A stretch of 64,000 nt of DNA. It comes from Terfezia claveryi. Its lineage: Eukaryota; Ascomycota; Pezizomycetes; Pezizales; Pezizaceae. Location: positions 124,001 to 188,000 of the forward strand of contig WHUX01000090.1 of NCBI GenBank assembly GCA_015179025.1, given 5' to 3'. A program made the translations under genes and the position numbers. Of this stretch, positions 34,664 through 45,862 are shown piece after piece (position 1 is the stretch's first letter; the number at the start of each line of letters is the position of its first letter). The notes under the pieces were generated by a model that saw only the letters and a list, made by a program, of their open reading frames with translations, did not search any database and was not told the DNA's origin.

Positions 34664-35559
34664 CTAGATTGCAGTTCATGAGTTTTCGTTGACTTGTGTT
34701 GTGGTTTAAAATCTCTATGTCCTTCAGACTTGAGAGGTGTGCCAGCGGCAGCTACCGCATAGGTGTGCTAGTCCACCCGACTGGGTAGAGAAAACCTTTG
34801 AAATACCACTCGGACTCCTGTGAGACTACTCGCTTAGTGGAACATGGAGGGTGTTGGTGCCAACCAGACTACCTACTTTCACACTAGGTACCAGAAAGGT
34901 TAGGTGGGGCTCCCTAGTGTGACTTCCCAAAAAGGTAATTGCAGATTGCCTGTTTAGTTTGCAGAAGGAGACTTTATCACGTGGTCACCCACCGTATGCC
35001 TCATTTCTTCAGTCTATAGTCATAGATGTTAATATCTCATTTGTTCTAGAATATATGGCAGTTGTTGACCTTGGCCTGTTACACCATTGCTTCAAGAGCA
35101 AAATAGCATATAGACCTTATTTTTCCATAAGGACTGCATAATGAGTGGCTCCATTATTTGAGAAGTAACAGAAATGGCCTAGATATTTTTGATGTTATTT
35201 TACATCTATGAACAATTACCACAATTATAGAGTACTCTCTGGAGATAAAAAATCCCTTATAATTTGGGATTGGCTTGAGAGACCAAACAATATAATATAT
35301 GATGAGTTTACTACTAATACTGCTTCCTATAAGTTTTTTTTACTATTGTATTGTCCCGGTACTGGGGAAGTAGTAAAGTAGCAAAATAATGTTGCTAGAG
35401 GTATTGTAAAGGGAAATACATAAACATCAACCTATTGGAATCTCAGACTAAGTAATCTTGGCAGCCCTGAAAGCACCAGTAGTGTTATTCTTATAACTAA
35501 GAAATATAAAGTATACTTACATTAAATATACCGTTCATTGTTCTAGTAGTCTTAGATGT

Positions 35560-36060
35560 TGGCTAGCAGCCTTAGATAACATTAGCTAGCAGTCTTAGAA
35601 TATTGGCTAGCAGCCTTAGACGTTGGCTATAGTTATTGGCTAGTAGCCTTTAGTCTTGTTGGTGATAGTACTATCTCATTGGGAAGGTTGGACTTCTAGT
35701 GATGTCCTTAGTGAGCGGGGGAGAAAACCCCTCTGAATCTAGGCTACTAGCCAATGTCTAAGGCTGCTACAAAGACTAACAGAGAAGTCCTGTTATAAGA
35801 AACCTTCTATTATAAGAAACAGTGCTCTGATCTAGTAGGTAATTGTATGGGAAAATATATCTCGATATAAGAAACCTCCTATTATAAGAAACTGGTCCCA
35901 AGGGTTTCTAATAATGGGACATTAGTATAGCCAACCTCTAAGACCGCTAGCTAATATCTATGACTGCTAGCCAATGTCTAAGACTAAGTACTAGCCAATA
36001 TTGTCTAAGGCTGCTAGCCAACGTCATCTAAGGCTGCTAGCTAATATCATCTAAAGCTAT
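35560..36060. repeat. Inverted array of GGCTAGCAGCCTTAGA units around TATAAGAAAC repeats
   Basis: Left arm (35560-35660) has several direct copies of TTGGCTAGCAGCCTTAGA. Right arm (35735-36050) has several copies of the complement, TCTAAGGCTGCTAGCCAA. The centre (35790-35920) carries four copies of TATAAGAAAC and two of GGG(A/T)-rich ends. Such inverted subterminal arrays are seen in non-autonomous DNA transposons; no coding sequence remains. Confidence 0.6.
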
Positions 36061-36151
36061 CTACTTAGATAACTACTAAGACTACTTAGGTTTAATATCT
36101 ATACAAGTCAGATTATTATGTCACAATAACTACCTTATAATGACCTATAGC

Positions 36152-36706
36152 TGTAACGACGGCTCTGGGGGCAAGGCGACCAAGGGGTACACCGGGGCAA
36201 GGGCAAGGCTAGGATAACACACACGTAGGAATGCTACGTATGTGACCAGAGGGAGGCTGAGACGGGAGGCAAGGGCAAGAGGCAAGAGGGGCAGAGGGCA
36301 AGGGACACAAGACACACGGAAGCAGTTGCCGCGTGTGTTAAGGGAGGCAGCTGGGCTGCAGAGACAAGGCGAGGCAAGGCAAGGACAGGAGGTTCGCAGA
36401 GTGGGCAGCAGGGCTGCAGAGTCGAGGTGAGACAATAAGGTACATAAGGGAGATGCACTAATGTGGAGAGAAGCAAGGCCCTGTATTGGATATACAAGAC
36501 GTTGGATGGGGATCCAACGAGAAGGCGGAGAGAGCAAGCTATATATATACAGGCTTCCTTCCTGGCCAAGGCCACCAGAAGGAATAAGGTTCCTGAGACC
36601 CCTTATCTCGGGAACAGAGATAACAACGATATCAATCAACAATAACGAGAGTCGGATGGAATTCCGTCTGACTCTCAAACCCGGCTAGGAAAGGACGGTT
36701 GTGACA
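36152..36706 (-). repeat. Left LTR (3' LTR of the element)
   Basis: 555 bp, beginning TGTAACGACGG and ending GGTTGTGACA. Compared by eye with the right LTR it differs at roughly forty-odd positions, only two or three of them transversions. Open frames seen inside it (e.g. 36145-36678) are chance frames in GC-rich LTR sequence. Confidence 0.93.
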
Positions 36707-36950
36707 CTATCCCTCCTTTAGGCTCGGAGCCCCAGCGACGCAAGGCAAGGCGAAAAAACAAACAAACAAACAAAACAGGCGAATAACCAATAACCCATAA
36801 CACAAACCCCAACGCCGGAAGTACGTACCAATAATAATCATGACAACAACAACAATAACAACCCGAATAACCAATTCCAGGACGACAAGAATATCATTGG
36901 GTGGGGCGGGGTTTTCGGAGGTAATGCTAGTAGAACAGGGTAACTAAGTC

Positions 36951-37286
36951 CTATGTGTTTTCTAGATCTTCAGCTGGTTGCCAGGTCGTCTCCTCGTCCC
37001 CCAGCCATTTGACCTTATATTGCAGGTGCCCATATCTTCTTCGGGAGTCTAGCACTTCCTCCACCTCCCATTCCTCCTCACCTTCGATAACTACAGGAGG
37101 AGGTGGGAGGTGTTCCTGACCTGGCAGAGGGTCACTAGCAGCAGGCTCGATCTTGGAGACATAGATGACTGGGTGTCGTTTGATGTCCTTAGGGAACCTC
37201 AATCGGTAGGCGTGAGTGCCTACAGCAGCCAACACCTCGAATGGACCTAGGAACTTGTGGTCGAGCTTGCGAGATGGCCATTCTGT
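36951..37286 (-). pseudogene. Chromodomain tail of the gypsy integrase
   Basis: After a stop at ~37288-37290 the frame continues SRKLDHKFLGPFEVLAAVG, then HPVIYVSKIEP, and ends with a chromodomain: EEWEVEEVLDSRRRYGHLQYKVKWLG..ETTWQPAEDLENT pattern (three aromatic-type positions Trp, Tyr, Trp). Chromodomains of this kind in fungal gypsy elements (e.g. MAGGY) direct integration to methylated-histone chromatin. The tail itself looks intact. Confidence 0.85.
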
Positions 37287-39722
37287 CTAAAAGTGCCGGC
37301 TGAAGAGCCACACCTTGTCCCCTGGTTGATATCTGGGGGCTGGCAACCATGATCCATTGGCATACTCGGCTTGCCTGGCTTGTGCATATCCCAGCTCAGC
37401 TTTCAGGGTAGAGTGGAGCTCAGCAATCCCAGCTGCGAACTCCTTGGCCAGGGCGTCTTTTTTGGCTTTTTGCAGGGGCGCCAGGGCATCCATGAACCGG
37501 AGGTGCCAACTGTAGTTAGCCCTGAAAGGCGAGGTTTTGGAGGATTCCGAGAACTGGTTGTTCGTGGCGAATTCGCAGGTGGCCAGTAACGAAACCCAGT
37601 TATCCTGCTGGTAGTCAACAAAGGCCCGCAGGTATTGCTTCATAATAGCATTCATCCTCTCCGATTGGCCATCCGTCTGGGGGTGGTATGTGGTTAACAA
37701 ACACACTTTGATCTCCAAAAGCTCGCAGAAGGCTTGCCAGAATTCTGAGGTGAACTGAGGGCCGCAGTCGGATACGATGGATTCGGGGAGGCCATGATAT
37801 TGGAATATATTATTGAGGTAGAGATTGGCTAACTTTGGGGCGGAGTAGGTATCCCGGCAAGGTATAACATGCCTCATTTTCGTCAACCGATCTACCACCA
37901 TCAAGATGGCATTGAACCCCGAATCTTCTGGCAACCCTATCATGAAGTCCATAGTCAGGTGCAGCCACGGCCGATTAGGGATATCCAGAGGTTTCAGGGT
38001 CCCGTATGGGGCATGGCGGACAGGCTTAGCACGCTTGCAAACGTGGTAGTTCCATACATACCGCTCCACGTCCTTCCGTTGGTCAATCCATGTATATTTC
38101 CTGGCCAGAAGCTCTAACATTTTGGCCACTCCAGGGTGACCTGCAACCAGGCTGTCATGGTGTTCCTTGATCAATCGAAGGCACAGCTCTCCTTCCGGCA
38201 CATACAGCCGTTCAAGGTGGTAGAGGAGGCCTTTCTGAACAGTACACTTGGCTAGGGAGATCTTGGGGTGGCGGCGCTGGCCAGAATCCACTGCGGTGAT
38301 AATTTCCTTGGCCAGGGGGTCGTCCTTATATGCCTGTCTCACTAGTTGTCGGAGGTCAGCCTCAGCCTCAGCTTCCGCAAGGGTATTGGCCGCTAGATCG
38401 AGATTTTCAGGTTTCAGTACCACCTGATTCTGGTACTTCAGCCTTTCATCCCCTCCTTTAGGGAGATCTCCTGATCTCCTAGTCAGTGCATCCGGCTTAC
38501 CCCCAGCCTTTCCCAGCCAATACCTTATCTTGAAGTTAAACCGAGAGAGGAATTCCAACCACCTAGCCTGTCGGCGATTTAGCAATTTGGTGGTTGTGAA
38601 GTACTCTAGGTTCTTATGATCAGAGAGGACCTCGATAACCCCCTTTGCCGATTCTAGGTATGGTTTCCATTCCTCGAATGCTCGCACAATGGCCATTAAC
38701 TCCTTATCATAGATTTCGTAATTACACTCCACTGGGGAGTGCTTTTTGGAGAAATAGGCTACTGGGTGGAGGACTCCATCGACATACTGGGACAGGATTC
38801 CGGCGGAGACATAGTCGGAGGCATCCGTTTCCACGATGCACTCACTATCAGGGTCAAAATGGGCCAGGATTGGGGCTGAGCAGAAGGCTTCCTTGAGGTT
38901 CTGGAAGGCGGATTAGGCTTCTGGATTCTAGTGGAAGGCCCTTTTTGTCAGGTGTGAGCCAGCTTCTACCTTCGTTTTCGTCAAGGCCATCAGGGGTACT
39001 GCGATTCTTGAGTATCCCAGGATAAATTGGCGGTAGAAGTTGGCAAATCCTAGAAAGGCTTGCACATCCTTCAAATTGGCTGGGGTTTCCCACTCTGGGA
39101 TTGCAGCAACTTTAGCGGGGTCCATCCTAATACCTTCCGTGGTTATGATCAAGCCCAGGTACTTCACCTCTTGGACATGGAATTCGCATTTTTCAGGCTT
39201 AAGGTACAGTCCAGCCTGCTCCAGCTTCTCCAAGACTTGCCTGACATGGATTTTATGCTCTGCCAGAGTATCTGAATAGATCAAGATATCGTTGAGGTAA
39301 GCTGTGCAGAACATATCCAGGAAGTCTCGCAGAGTGTCGTTAATAAAGTGTTGGAAAGAGGCCGGGGCATTGGTTAAGCCGAAGGGCATGACGTTGTACT
39401 CGAAGTGGCCGTAACGTGTCCAGAAGGCAGTTTTCCACTCCTCCCCCTCAGCGATCCGTACCAGGTTGTACGCCCCTCTCAAGTCCAATTTGGTGAACCA
39501 TTTTGCCTTGGAGAGCCTGGCTAATGTCTCCTGAATTAGAGGTAGGGGGTACCTGTTTTTGACCGTTATCTCGTTCAGGCTACGATAATCAACACACAAC
39601 TGAAGAGAGCCGTCCGATTTCTTTACGAACAGTACAGGAGCACTCGCTGGGGAAGAGCTGTGCCGAATGAAGCTCTTATTCAAGTTCTCCTCCAGGTACT
39701 TCTTCAAGGCCTCCAATTCCAC
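37287..39722 (-). pseudogene. Reverse transcriptase-RNase H-integrase of the gypsy element, disrupted
   Basis: 39722-38928 holds the reverse transcriptase ([33 protein letters not shown]), with YLND where Y-x-D-D is expected. Two stops (TAG, TAA) lie at ~38914-38930. 38834-37287 holds RNase H (TDASDYVSAGILSQ, YDKELMAIVRAFEEW, VLSDHKNLEYFT) and integrase (HHxxxxxGHPG, TMDFMIGLPE, SDCGPQF, TDGQSERMN). The integrase zinc site reads YVWNYHVCKRAK with Tyr in place of the first Cys, and SDCGPQF has Cys where Arg is usual. Each oddity is explained by a single C-to-T or G-to-A change on one strand. Confidence 0.85.
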
Positions 39723-40789
39723 TCAGGACATTCCGTAAAGGGGCCCATAGGGGGGGTCTTACCCTCTACTAGCGGAATTGTGTGGTCATATGGTCGGTGG
39801 GGCGCTAGCTTCTCTGCGGCTTTTTCCGAGAACAGATCAATGAATTCGTGGTATTCATCTGGAACCATAGACTTCCACTCCTCCTTGGACCTCGTTTTAT
39901 TGATTTCCAGGTTCACCTCATGTATGGACAGGGCATGAGCCTTCAGCTTGTGCCTCCTGGTGAGGTAAGCGAAAGCTCCTGCCCCGATGAAGCTAACGTT
40001 GAGGGACTTTGGGGGGCCCGGAGAGCCGGGGGAGCCAGGAGGTACAGGAGGGGCAGGGGGCACAGGAGGAATAGGGGGAACGGAGAGGATAGTGGCGTCA
40101 AGGTGTTCCGTCGAATTCACCACTTGGGATAGGTGGATAATAGGGGGTGGTAATGCATATAATCCAGTGGTAGTGGCTTTTGGATTTCCGCAGTGGTTTT
40201 TGTAGTAAGGGCTATTGAACTGTAGAGTATAAGAGCTAAAGCTGACTGATACATCATGCATTCTAAGCCATGGGATTCCAAGGACAATTGGGTACTTGAG
40301 CTTTATAACGAACATAGGGAGGCTTTCAGAGTGGTCCCCAATCTGGGCAGGAGTACATATGATATCGATAATGGCTCCAGAAGAGATAGGTCGGCCATCA
40401 ATGACATCGAGGAGGCGGGGGGTTTTGAGCTTAGAAGTGGGTATGGCATGGTTACTGACAAAGGTCTGGTCGACGAAGGCAATTCCTGAGGCTCCACAGT
40501 CTATGAGAGCTGATGTGACGAGTGTTTTACCATTGAAGGATATCGTGATAGGTATAACAAAATGCTCACCAAATAGGTAAGACTCGTCAACAGACATAGA
40601 AGGAACAGAAAAAGACGACAAAGACAAATAACCCAGGATAGGTCCCTTGCTAGTATCAGCAACTAGGCAAGGGACTCCACTTTTCCCGACTCTTCCAGGG
40701 TCTCGGATATTGTATGTACGACCAGGGAGCGGTTTTTGCAGAGGGGACAGGCTACGATGAAGTGATCCCCTTTTCCACAGGTAATACAC
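39704..40789 (-). pseudogene. gag-pol junction and aspartic protease of the gypsy element
   Basis: Frame of 361 codons with SALIDCGASGIAFVDQTF (about 40480-40520), where a retroviral-type protease has D-S/T-G; here the triad is D-C-G. A Pro-rich linker follows (PPIPPVPPAPPVPPGSPG). The frame runs past the end of the protease into sequence leading to the reverse transcriptase, but a frameshift near the run of seven G (plus strand, ~39750-39756) and a stop at ~39723 break the junction. Confidence 0.75.
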
Positions 40790-41916
40790 AATCCATTGTT
40801 ACGGCGACGTTCCCTCTCTTCTTGTGTTAGGCGGGGCCTTCCTGATGATAAATCCATGGGGGTGGTGCCGCCCGCCACTAGAGATGGGTAGGCTAGCTTA
40901 TTGGCTGTAACTTGGGTCTGAGGGCTAGGGTTCTGGAGTCGAGTTTGTTGCTGGAGGTGCTGGGTTTTAACAGGAGGTCGATAGGTACTGGGGGCGCTGG
41001 CCTAGACTCTCAACCTAGCCATCTTTTGCTCCATTTTGGATGCCTGATCAATGTATTCGTCGAGAGTTTTAATATCTGGAGATTGCAGGAGGGCCTTTTT
41101 GAGCTCAATATTGAGGCCTTCTTCGAATTGTTCCCACTTCACCCAATCATTCCATTCCACCTCTGCTGCCAACCTTGAGAATTCAGCCACATATGCTGAG
41201 AGGTCATGTCCTCTCTGTTTTAGTTCTCAGAGAGCACGAGTTGCCGTACTCGTGGGATCTGGGTCTCCAAAAGTGCAGTCGAGGATTGTGAATAAAGTAG
41301 CGACGTCAGGGAGGTTGAAGCGGTCATCGAGCACATAGGGTTGAACCTGGTCCAAAGCTATGCCCTCCAGTAGTCCGTATACATAGGCTAATTGGTACTG
41401 AACGGTAGGGAACTTTGCAGCATCCCCATTCAGTTTGATCTTGATGGAATTTTTCCAGGCTTTCAGGCGAGTCCTGTCACCATTAAACTTCGGTGGGGTG
41501 GGGAGATCCTGGGTCTTGGGTGCCTGGGGTGCTTGGGGTGCTGCTTGGCTTCCAATCGTGTCCAGGGCCCTATTCAGAGTCTGGATGGTTCTTCTTTCAT
41601 TGATTAAGTCGTTCTAGGCGGTCGCGAGGTTGATTTGGCAGGAAGCGAGGTCGGCCTGGCATGAGAGGAGGTCTTTGGTGAGTATCGTGACCTCGTCATT
41701 GGTCCTAGTCTGTTTTTGTTAGCCTTCATGTATGGCTGATTCCAGCCGTTGGCCTAAGGCATCTGCGGCAAGGTATATGTCGATAATGGTCTGGCGATAA
41801 CTGCCGAAGTCGGCCTGGTTTATCGGAATAGGCAGGGCTTGCCAGGCTCGAAACCTAGCAGTGAGAGTGGAGTCTTGAGTAGCCATTGAGCATACCGGTT
41901 GATCAGAGTGATCCAA
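40663..41916 (-). pseudogene. gag of the gypsy element, disrupted
   Basis: Reading starts at the Met at ~41886 (MATQDSTLTARFRAWQ) and stays recognisable down to a CCHC zinc knuckle, CITCGKGDHFIVAC (about 40740-40785). Between them lies a capsid-like stretch (FNGDRTRLKAWK, ELKQRGHDLSAYVAEFSRLA, WEQFEEGLNIELKKAL). In-frame stops interrupt it near 41719, 41616, 41226 and 41001. Several are consistent with CAA/CAG to TAA/TAG changes. Confidence 0.75.
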
Positions 41917-41921
41917 CGTAG

Positions 41922-42476
41922 TGTAATGACGGCTCTGAAGGTAAGGTGACTAAGGGGTATGCCGGCGCAAGGGCAAGGCTAGGATAACACACACGTAGGA
42001 ACACTACGTATGTGACCAGGGGGAGGCTGAGATGGGAGGCAAGGGCAAGAGGCAAGAAGGGTAGAGGGCAAGGGACACGAGACATGTGGAAGCAGTTGCC
42101 GTGTGTGTCAAGGGAGGCAGCTGTGCTGCAGAGACAAGGTGAGGCAAGGCAAGGACAGGAGGTTCGTGGGGTGGGCAGCAGGGCTGCAGAGTCGAGGCGA
42201 GACAAGGAGGTGCACAAGGGAGATACACCAATGTGGAGAGAAGCAAGGCCCTGTATTAGATATACAAGATGTTGGATGGGGATCCAATGAGAGGGTGGAG
42301 AGAGCAAGCTATATATATACAGGCTTCCTTCCTGGCCAAGGCCACCGAAAGGAATAAGGTTCCCGAGACCCCTTATCTCGGGAACAGAGATAACAATGAT
42401 ATCAATCAACAATAACGAGAGTCGGACGGAATTCCGTCTGACTCTCAAACCCGGCTAGGAAAGGACGGTTGTAACA
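41922..42476 (-). repeat. Right LTR (5' LTR of the element)
   Basis: 555 bp, beginning TGTAATGACGG and ending GGTTGTAACA. On the minus strand it precedes gag; the bases immediately inside (41921 downward, CTACGTTGGATCACTCTG) would hold the primer-binding site, but I cannot name a matching tRNA. Confidence 0.93.
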
Positions 42477-42481
42477 ATAGC

Positions 42482-43497
42482 GATACAAGTAACTTAGTAT
42501 AGTTTAAACAATTATAATTAATTATAGCTAATTATTTTAGTAAGTGGAGCTATTATACTACATTAAAAGCAAAAGAAAGCCAATCCTGGCTACAAATACC
42601 TAAAAAGTGAAGGAATAGGCCTATCATAAAGTCATATATATCTTTGGTTTCTAGTCTCATGCCTACTAGCTATAGTAATTTTTGGCAGTATTCTCTTCCT
42701 TTAGTTCATCATCATTCTCTGAACTGCTATCCCCTTAAGCCTCTTGACTAAGCTGCTCCATAATAGCATCCACCTCCAGAACTATTTATATGTCAATAAG
42801 AACTTCTGAGATCTCATCAGCTATCACAAGTCTTTGGGAAGTAGTTACAAAGCCAAATCTAGTATTGCAAAACTGAATCTAGTATATTAACTCCCTATTT
42901 TTTCTACAAGGATACAATCATTGCTTCGCAACTAGGGAAGAGCAAAGTAAACTTAGCCTTCTTCATAACTCAGACTCTTGGTTTTTTAGGAGTAGGAAAA
43001 GCCGCTTCTTCCTCAGGCTCTGTTTTGATAATCATTCTCTTTCCTCTGCTAGTTTCGCAGTAATCGCCATCAAAGTTAAACTAGTCAGAGTCATAGTTGC
43101 AAATGGACCAGCTAAAGCTATTTCTCTAATTCAAATTAAAGACCTTATAGTACTGGATCTTAAAAAGCCCACCTGTTATTTTGATTTCAGAATAAAACAA
43201 TGGAGAAAATTTTACAAGAATTTCCACTGCAGAAAGTGGTGGGGGTTAGTGGAAGTGGTTTGTTTGTTTGGTAACTAAAATCAAAATATTTTAGCGTCTA
43301 CCTAGACGCACAGGACGTGGTTTTACAGTAAATGCACTTAGACTCAAATTAACCGGCTAAAAAACACATTTATAATTTGAACCAAAACTCTCGCAGCGCT
43401 CGAGCGCCAGAGGGTCTTGGCATGAGACTAAACCTAACTTTGCTGTAATGACTATTACGTAACTTTTAGATCTCACCTAATCAATATGCCTCGCCGG
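42482..43497. other. AT-rich region with decayed minus-strand frame
   Basis: On the minus strand at about 43085-42955 there is protein-like sequence (MIIKTEPEEEAAFPTPKKPR) followed by stops. It is not recognised and probably a remnant of a transposon or gene. A motif GTCTTGGCATGAGAC lies at 43414-43428 and recurs at 45398. Confidence 0.4.
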
Positions 43498-43831
43498 TTA
43501 GTTGAATAGTAATGCTCGCCTGCTGATTGTATTTGCGGTTCTCTCACCCTCTAAAACAAGCTGCTCTGGGCCACGGGTAATAGTATCGGTACCGGTGAAA
43601 CCTCTCTGACTCAATCCTTGATCCGCAGGCGTATACGGGTTGTAATGGGGCGAAGGCAGTACGGTACGTGGTAATTCTTGTATCTGCAGCTGCTGGACCT
43701 GAGCTGAATTTGGTACACCTTTTATTAGTAGAGTCCACATATATACAGCAAGTGCAGTACCTACCTGTTCTCAGAGACTCAGTTATGCTTGCGAGCTGGT
43801 CAACACTCTCGCTCCCCCCCAACGTCGACAT
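43498..43831 (-). CDS. Possible small spliced gene, 90 residues, unknown function
   Basis: Exons 43831-43765 and 43703-43498 join in frame across an intron with GTAGGT donor and TTCAG acceptor (43704-43764). The product would start MSTLGGSESVDQLASITESL, continue with a Gln-rich stretch (QVQQLQIQELPRTVLPSP) and end ISRRALLFN. Both exons have regular codon use and the junction removes what would otherwise be a frame change. I do not recognise the family. Upstream minus-strand frames (44075-43880: MNYFGILVFF..., LDQYIRGSERKNPLSW) could be an extra 5' exon, but a stop intervenes before 43831. It sits in a transposon-rich stretch, so it could also be a chance frame. Confidence 0.35.
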
Positions 43832-45862
43832 CCATGAGGTCTGGCCTCCTCTGAATGTTCATCAATTCAGGTTGCATGAATTCGAAGCCATGAACAGAAC
43901 CTCGCCTCCCTCCAACTCAGCGGGTTCTTTCTCTCGCTCCCCCTGATGTACTGGTCGAGGGAGTCCTTAGTAACTCAGAAAGAGAAGTCCATGAGCGTAA
44001 CTCCTACCTTGATGTCGATGTGGTTTCCCACCTTACGACGGTGCCACAAAAGAACACGAGGATCCCGAAATAGTTCATAGTGATATCAGGGTGAGTGCTA
44101 ATGCCTCGGGATAAAGATGATGGAGAGGATGGATGATGGAGGAGGAGGAGAGGAGGGAGAGAACAGGGGCTTTCCGATTCCAAGTTGACTTGTTAAGATC
44201 AGCCATCCTTGTGCCACTTCGTAATATTGTCTAATATCTTCCAATATTCCTCCCAAATAAGGATAAAGTCACCACCGTATAAGAATCTCTTTAAACTCGA
44301 TATATTCAAATTTGTACTCCACTTTTGGGTTTTTTTTTGAGTCATTGGCTGTAATTCATGCTCGCGATCTTTGGGGTTGTCATCTTCGGGGTTGCCATCG
44401 TTGCCATAAAGCGGGATGCTAATGGTTTCCGGTTTACAAATGGTGTTCCAACCATGTTGGCCCTTATTCCACTACTGTATACCTCCCTAAAGCGAGGAGT
44501 TTCTTTATAGTCTGGTTGGCACGTTTCTTTAGGGTCCGACCATGTCCGAAGTTAGCTGGAACGCATATATGCGTACTTGAAAACAGGGTAATTCTCGCTT
44601 GCTATTGGGGAGAGCGAAGGAGCTTCAAGTATTAGCAAATGTGCGTTGTTAGAATGAAATGGATGTTACCTACTTTAAAAATTTCTCAAGAATGTGAACC
44701 CATTTTGACTTAGGGCGATCATTTTAAGCAATTGTGTCCTAGGGATCAAGAACTTCGTCAGGTCGGAAACTCAGGAGTTATGTTTTACTCCTATTCGCTT
44801 CAAAGAGACTGATATCTGCCACACTAGGTCCCCGATACATGGGGGCCCCGGATTGATGAGGAGTCTCTTGTGTGTATTGATATCCTTTGCATAATCATGT
44901 CCACTTTGAACTTATCCGTGAATCCCATGTAGTCTCATGCCATCGAGAAGGCACCACAAAACGAACTGGACTGGAGACTCATCCATATTGCTGCAGGTAC
45001 TGAAGGTGCTTGATTGAGGTGATTGGGTTGAGACAACTTTGTTCACAGATGAGAACTCGTCAATCCTTAGCATTAAATGACTTCACCATATGCAGAGGCT
45101 TAGTAACCCCGCGAAAATAGTGAACTACATTGGAATCCCACCGGGAATAGATTCTCGCAGGTCAGATGTAGCCTATAATGGGTGGGCCGTGATTGAGCGT
45201 CATCTGTCCCAGTCGTAAGGTTTGGAAGAATCTGTTACCCATTCGATGATTGTTGTCAACCTGTGGATTTTTGGTCATATTGAGTGAGAGTCTTCCACTC
45301 CGTCACTCCGTCCCTTATCAAAGACAAAATCTGTTGGAAGATGCTGGTGTCGTTGATGTGTCGCTTTCGTCGCATGCGAAGTATGCGATCGACTAGAGTC
45401 TTGGCATGAGACTAAGGTTACATAATCGTTGGTCCAAGCCGTATCAGCTACGGTACTCGTCTGGTTGCACGATACACTCAGACAACCCGTCCATGTAACA
45501 AGCATTTGGTATGGACAGATTAGGGATGCATCCTAGGGTTTGTTCAACCTGACTACAGTGTTAGGGTCACCAGAGTCTTTGACTCCTTACCACCACATAC
45601 GAGTGAGGAGCTTTTTCTACTATAGACTTCTTAGCAATTTTAATATGCATATCACGGGAGTATATAGTTATGCAAGTCGCTTGCGCCACCCAAAAGTGTT
45701 AATACTAAGCAAGAACAAATAGAGTGATAAGCACAAGTTAATTCACTGTACACTAGTGCCAGTCGGTACCTCACAAGTTACCAAATCTATATTTCTTGCA
45801 TTTTTATATACCCCAAAACACACATGAGTTGCATTTCCAAGTATTGTGCATGTGAGCAACTA
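43832..45862. other. Gene-poor spacer with one micro-insertion
   Basis: No recognisable gene. It contains the insert at 44508-44522, a second copy of GTCTTGGCATGAGAC (45398-45412), and a GTCTGGTTGCAC word near 45460. The 76-codon frame at 45275-45505 is not convincing. Confidence 0.5.
44508..44522. mobile_element. 15-bp micro-insertion with perfect 9-bp direct repeats
   Basis: TAGTCTGGTTGGCAC lies between perfect copies of GTTTCTTTA (44499-44507 and 44523-44531). The 15 bases equal the first 15 of the insert at 1726, so the same transposon terminus is left at both sites. Confidence 0.65.

Larger units (their letters stand above)
33382..36151. other. Repeat-rich spacer left of the gypsy element
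   Basis: No gene. It holds the minisatellite at 34264-34401, a duplicated 57-bp block (34439-34495 and 34607-34663), a TAGTCTGG-family terminus ending at 34871, and an inverted array at 35560-36060. Frames at 33684-34006 fall in sequence with recurring TGGCGTCC-type words and are not convincing. Confidence 0.55.
36152..42476 (-). mobile_element. Ty3/gypsy chromovirus retrotransposon, complete but inactivated
   Basis: A 6325-bp element: two 555-bp LTRs, gag-pro-RT-RNaseH-integrase-chromodomain order on the minus strand, and a perfect 5-bp target duplication ATAGC (36147-36151 and 42477-42481). LTR ends are TGTAA...GACA/AACA on the plus strand. A purine-rich tract AAAGGAGGGATAG on the minus strand (36707-36719) abuts the 3' LTR as a polypurine tract. 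Coding sequence is broken by at least five in-frame stops and one frameshift, and key catalytic residues are replaced. Since LTR and coding differences are almost all transitions, repeat-induced point mutation is the likely cause. Confidence 0.93.

Noticed and set aside
36145..36678. 177-codon ORF in the left LTR, with a counterpart at 41903-42448
   Set aside because: Chance frame repeated in both LTRs, Leu/Pro/Ser-rich with no domain.
44508..45555. A 1-kb element from TAGTCTGG to CAACCTGACTA
   Set aside because: The left end is a complete 15-bp insert with its own 9-bp repeats, and the right end is mismatched.
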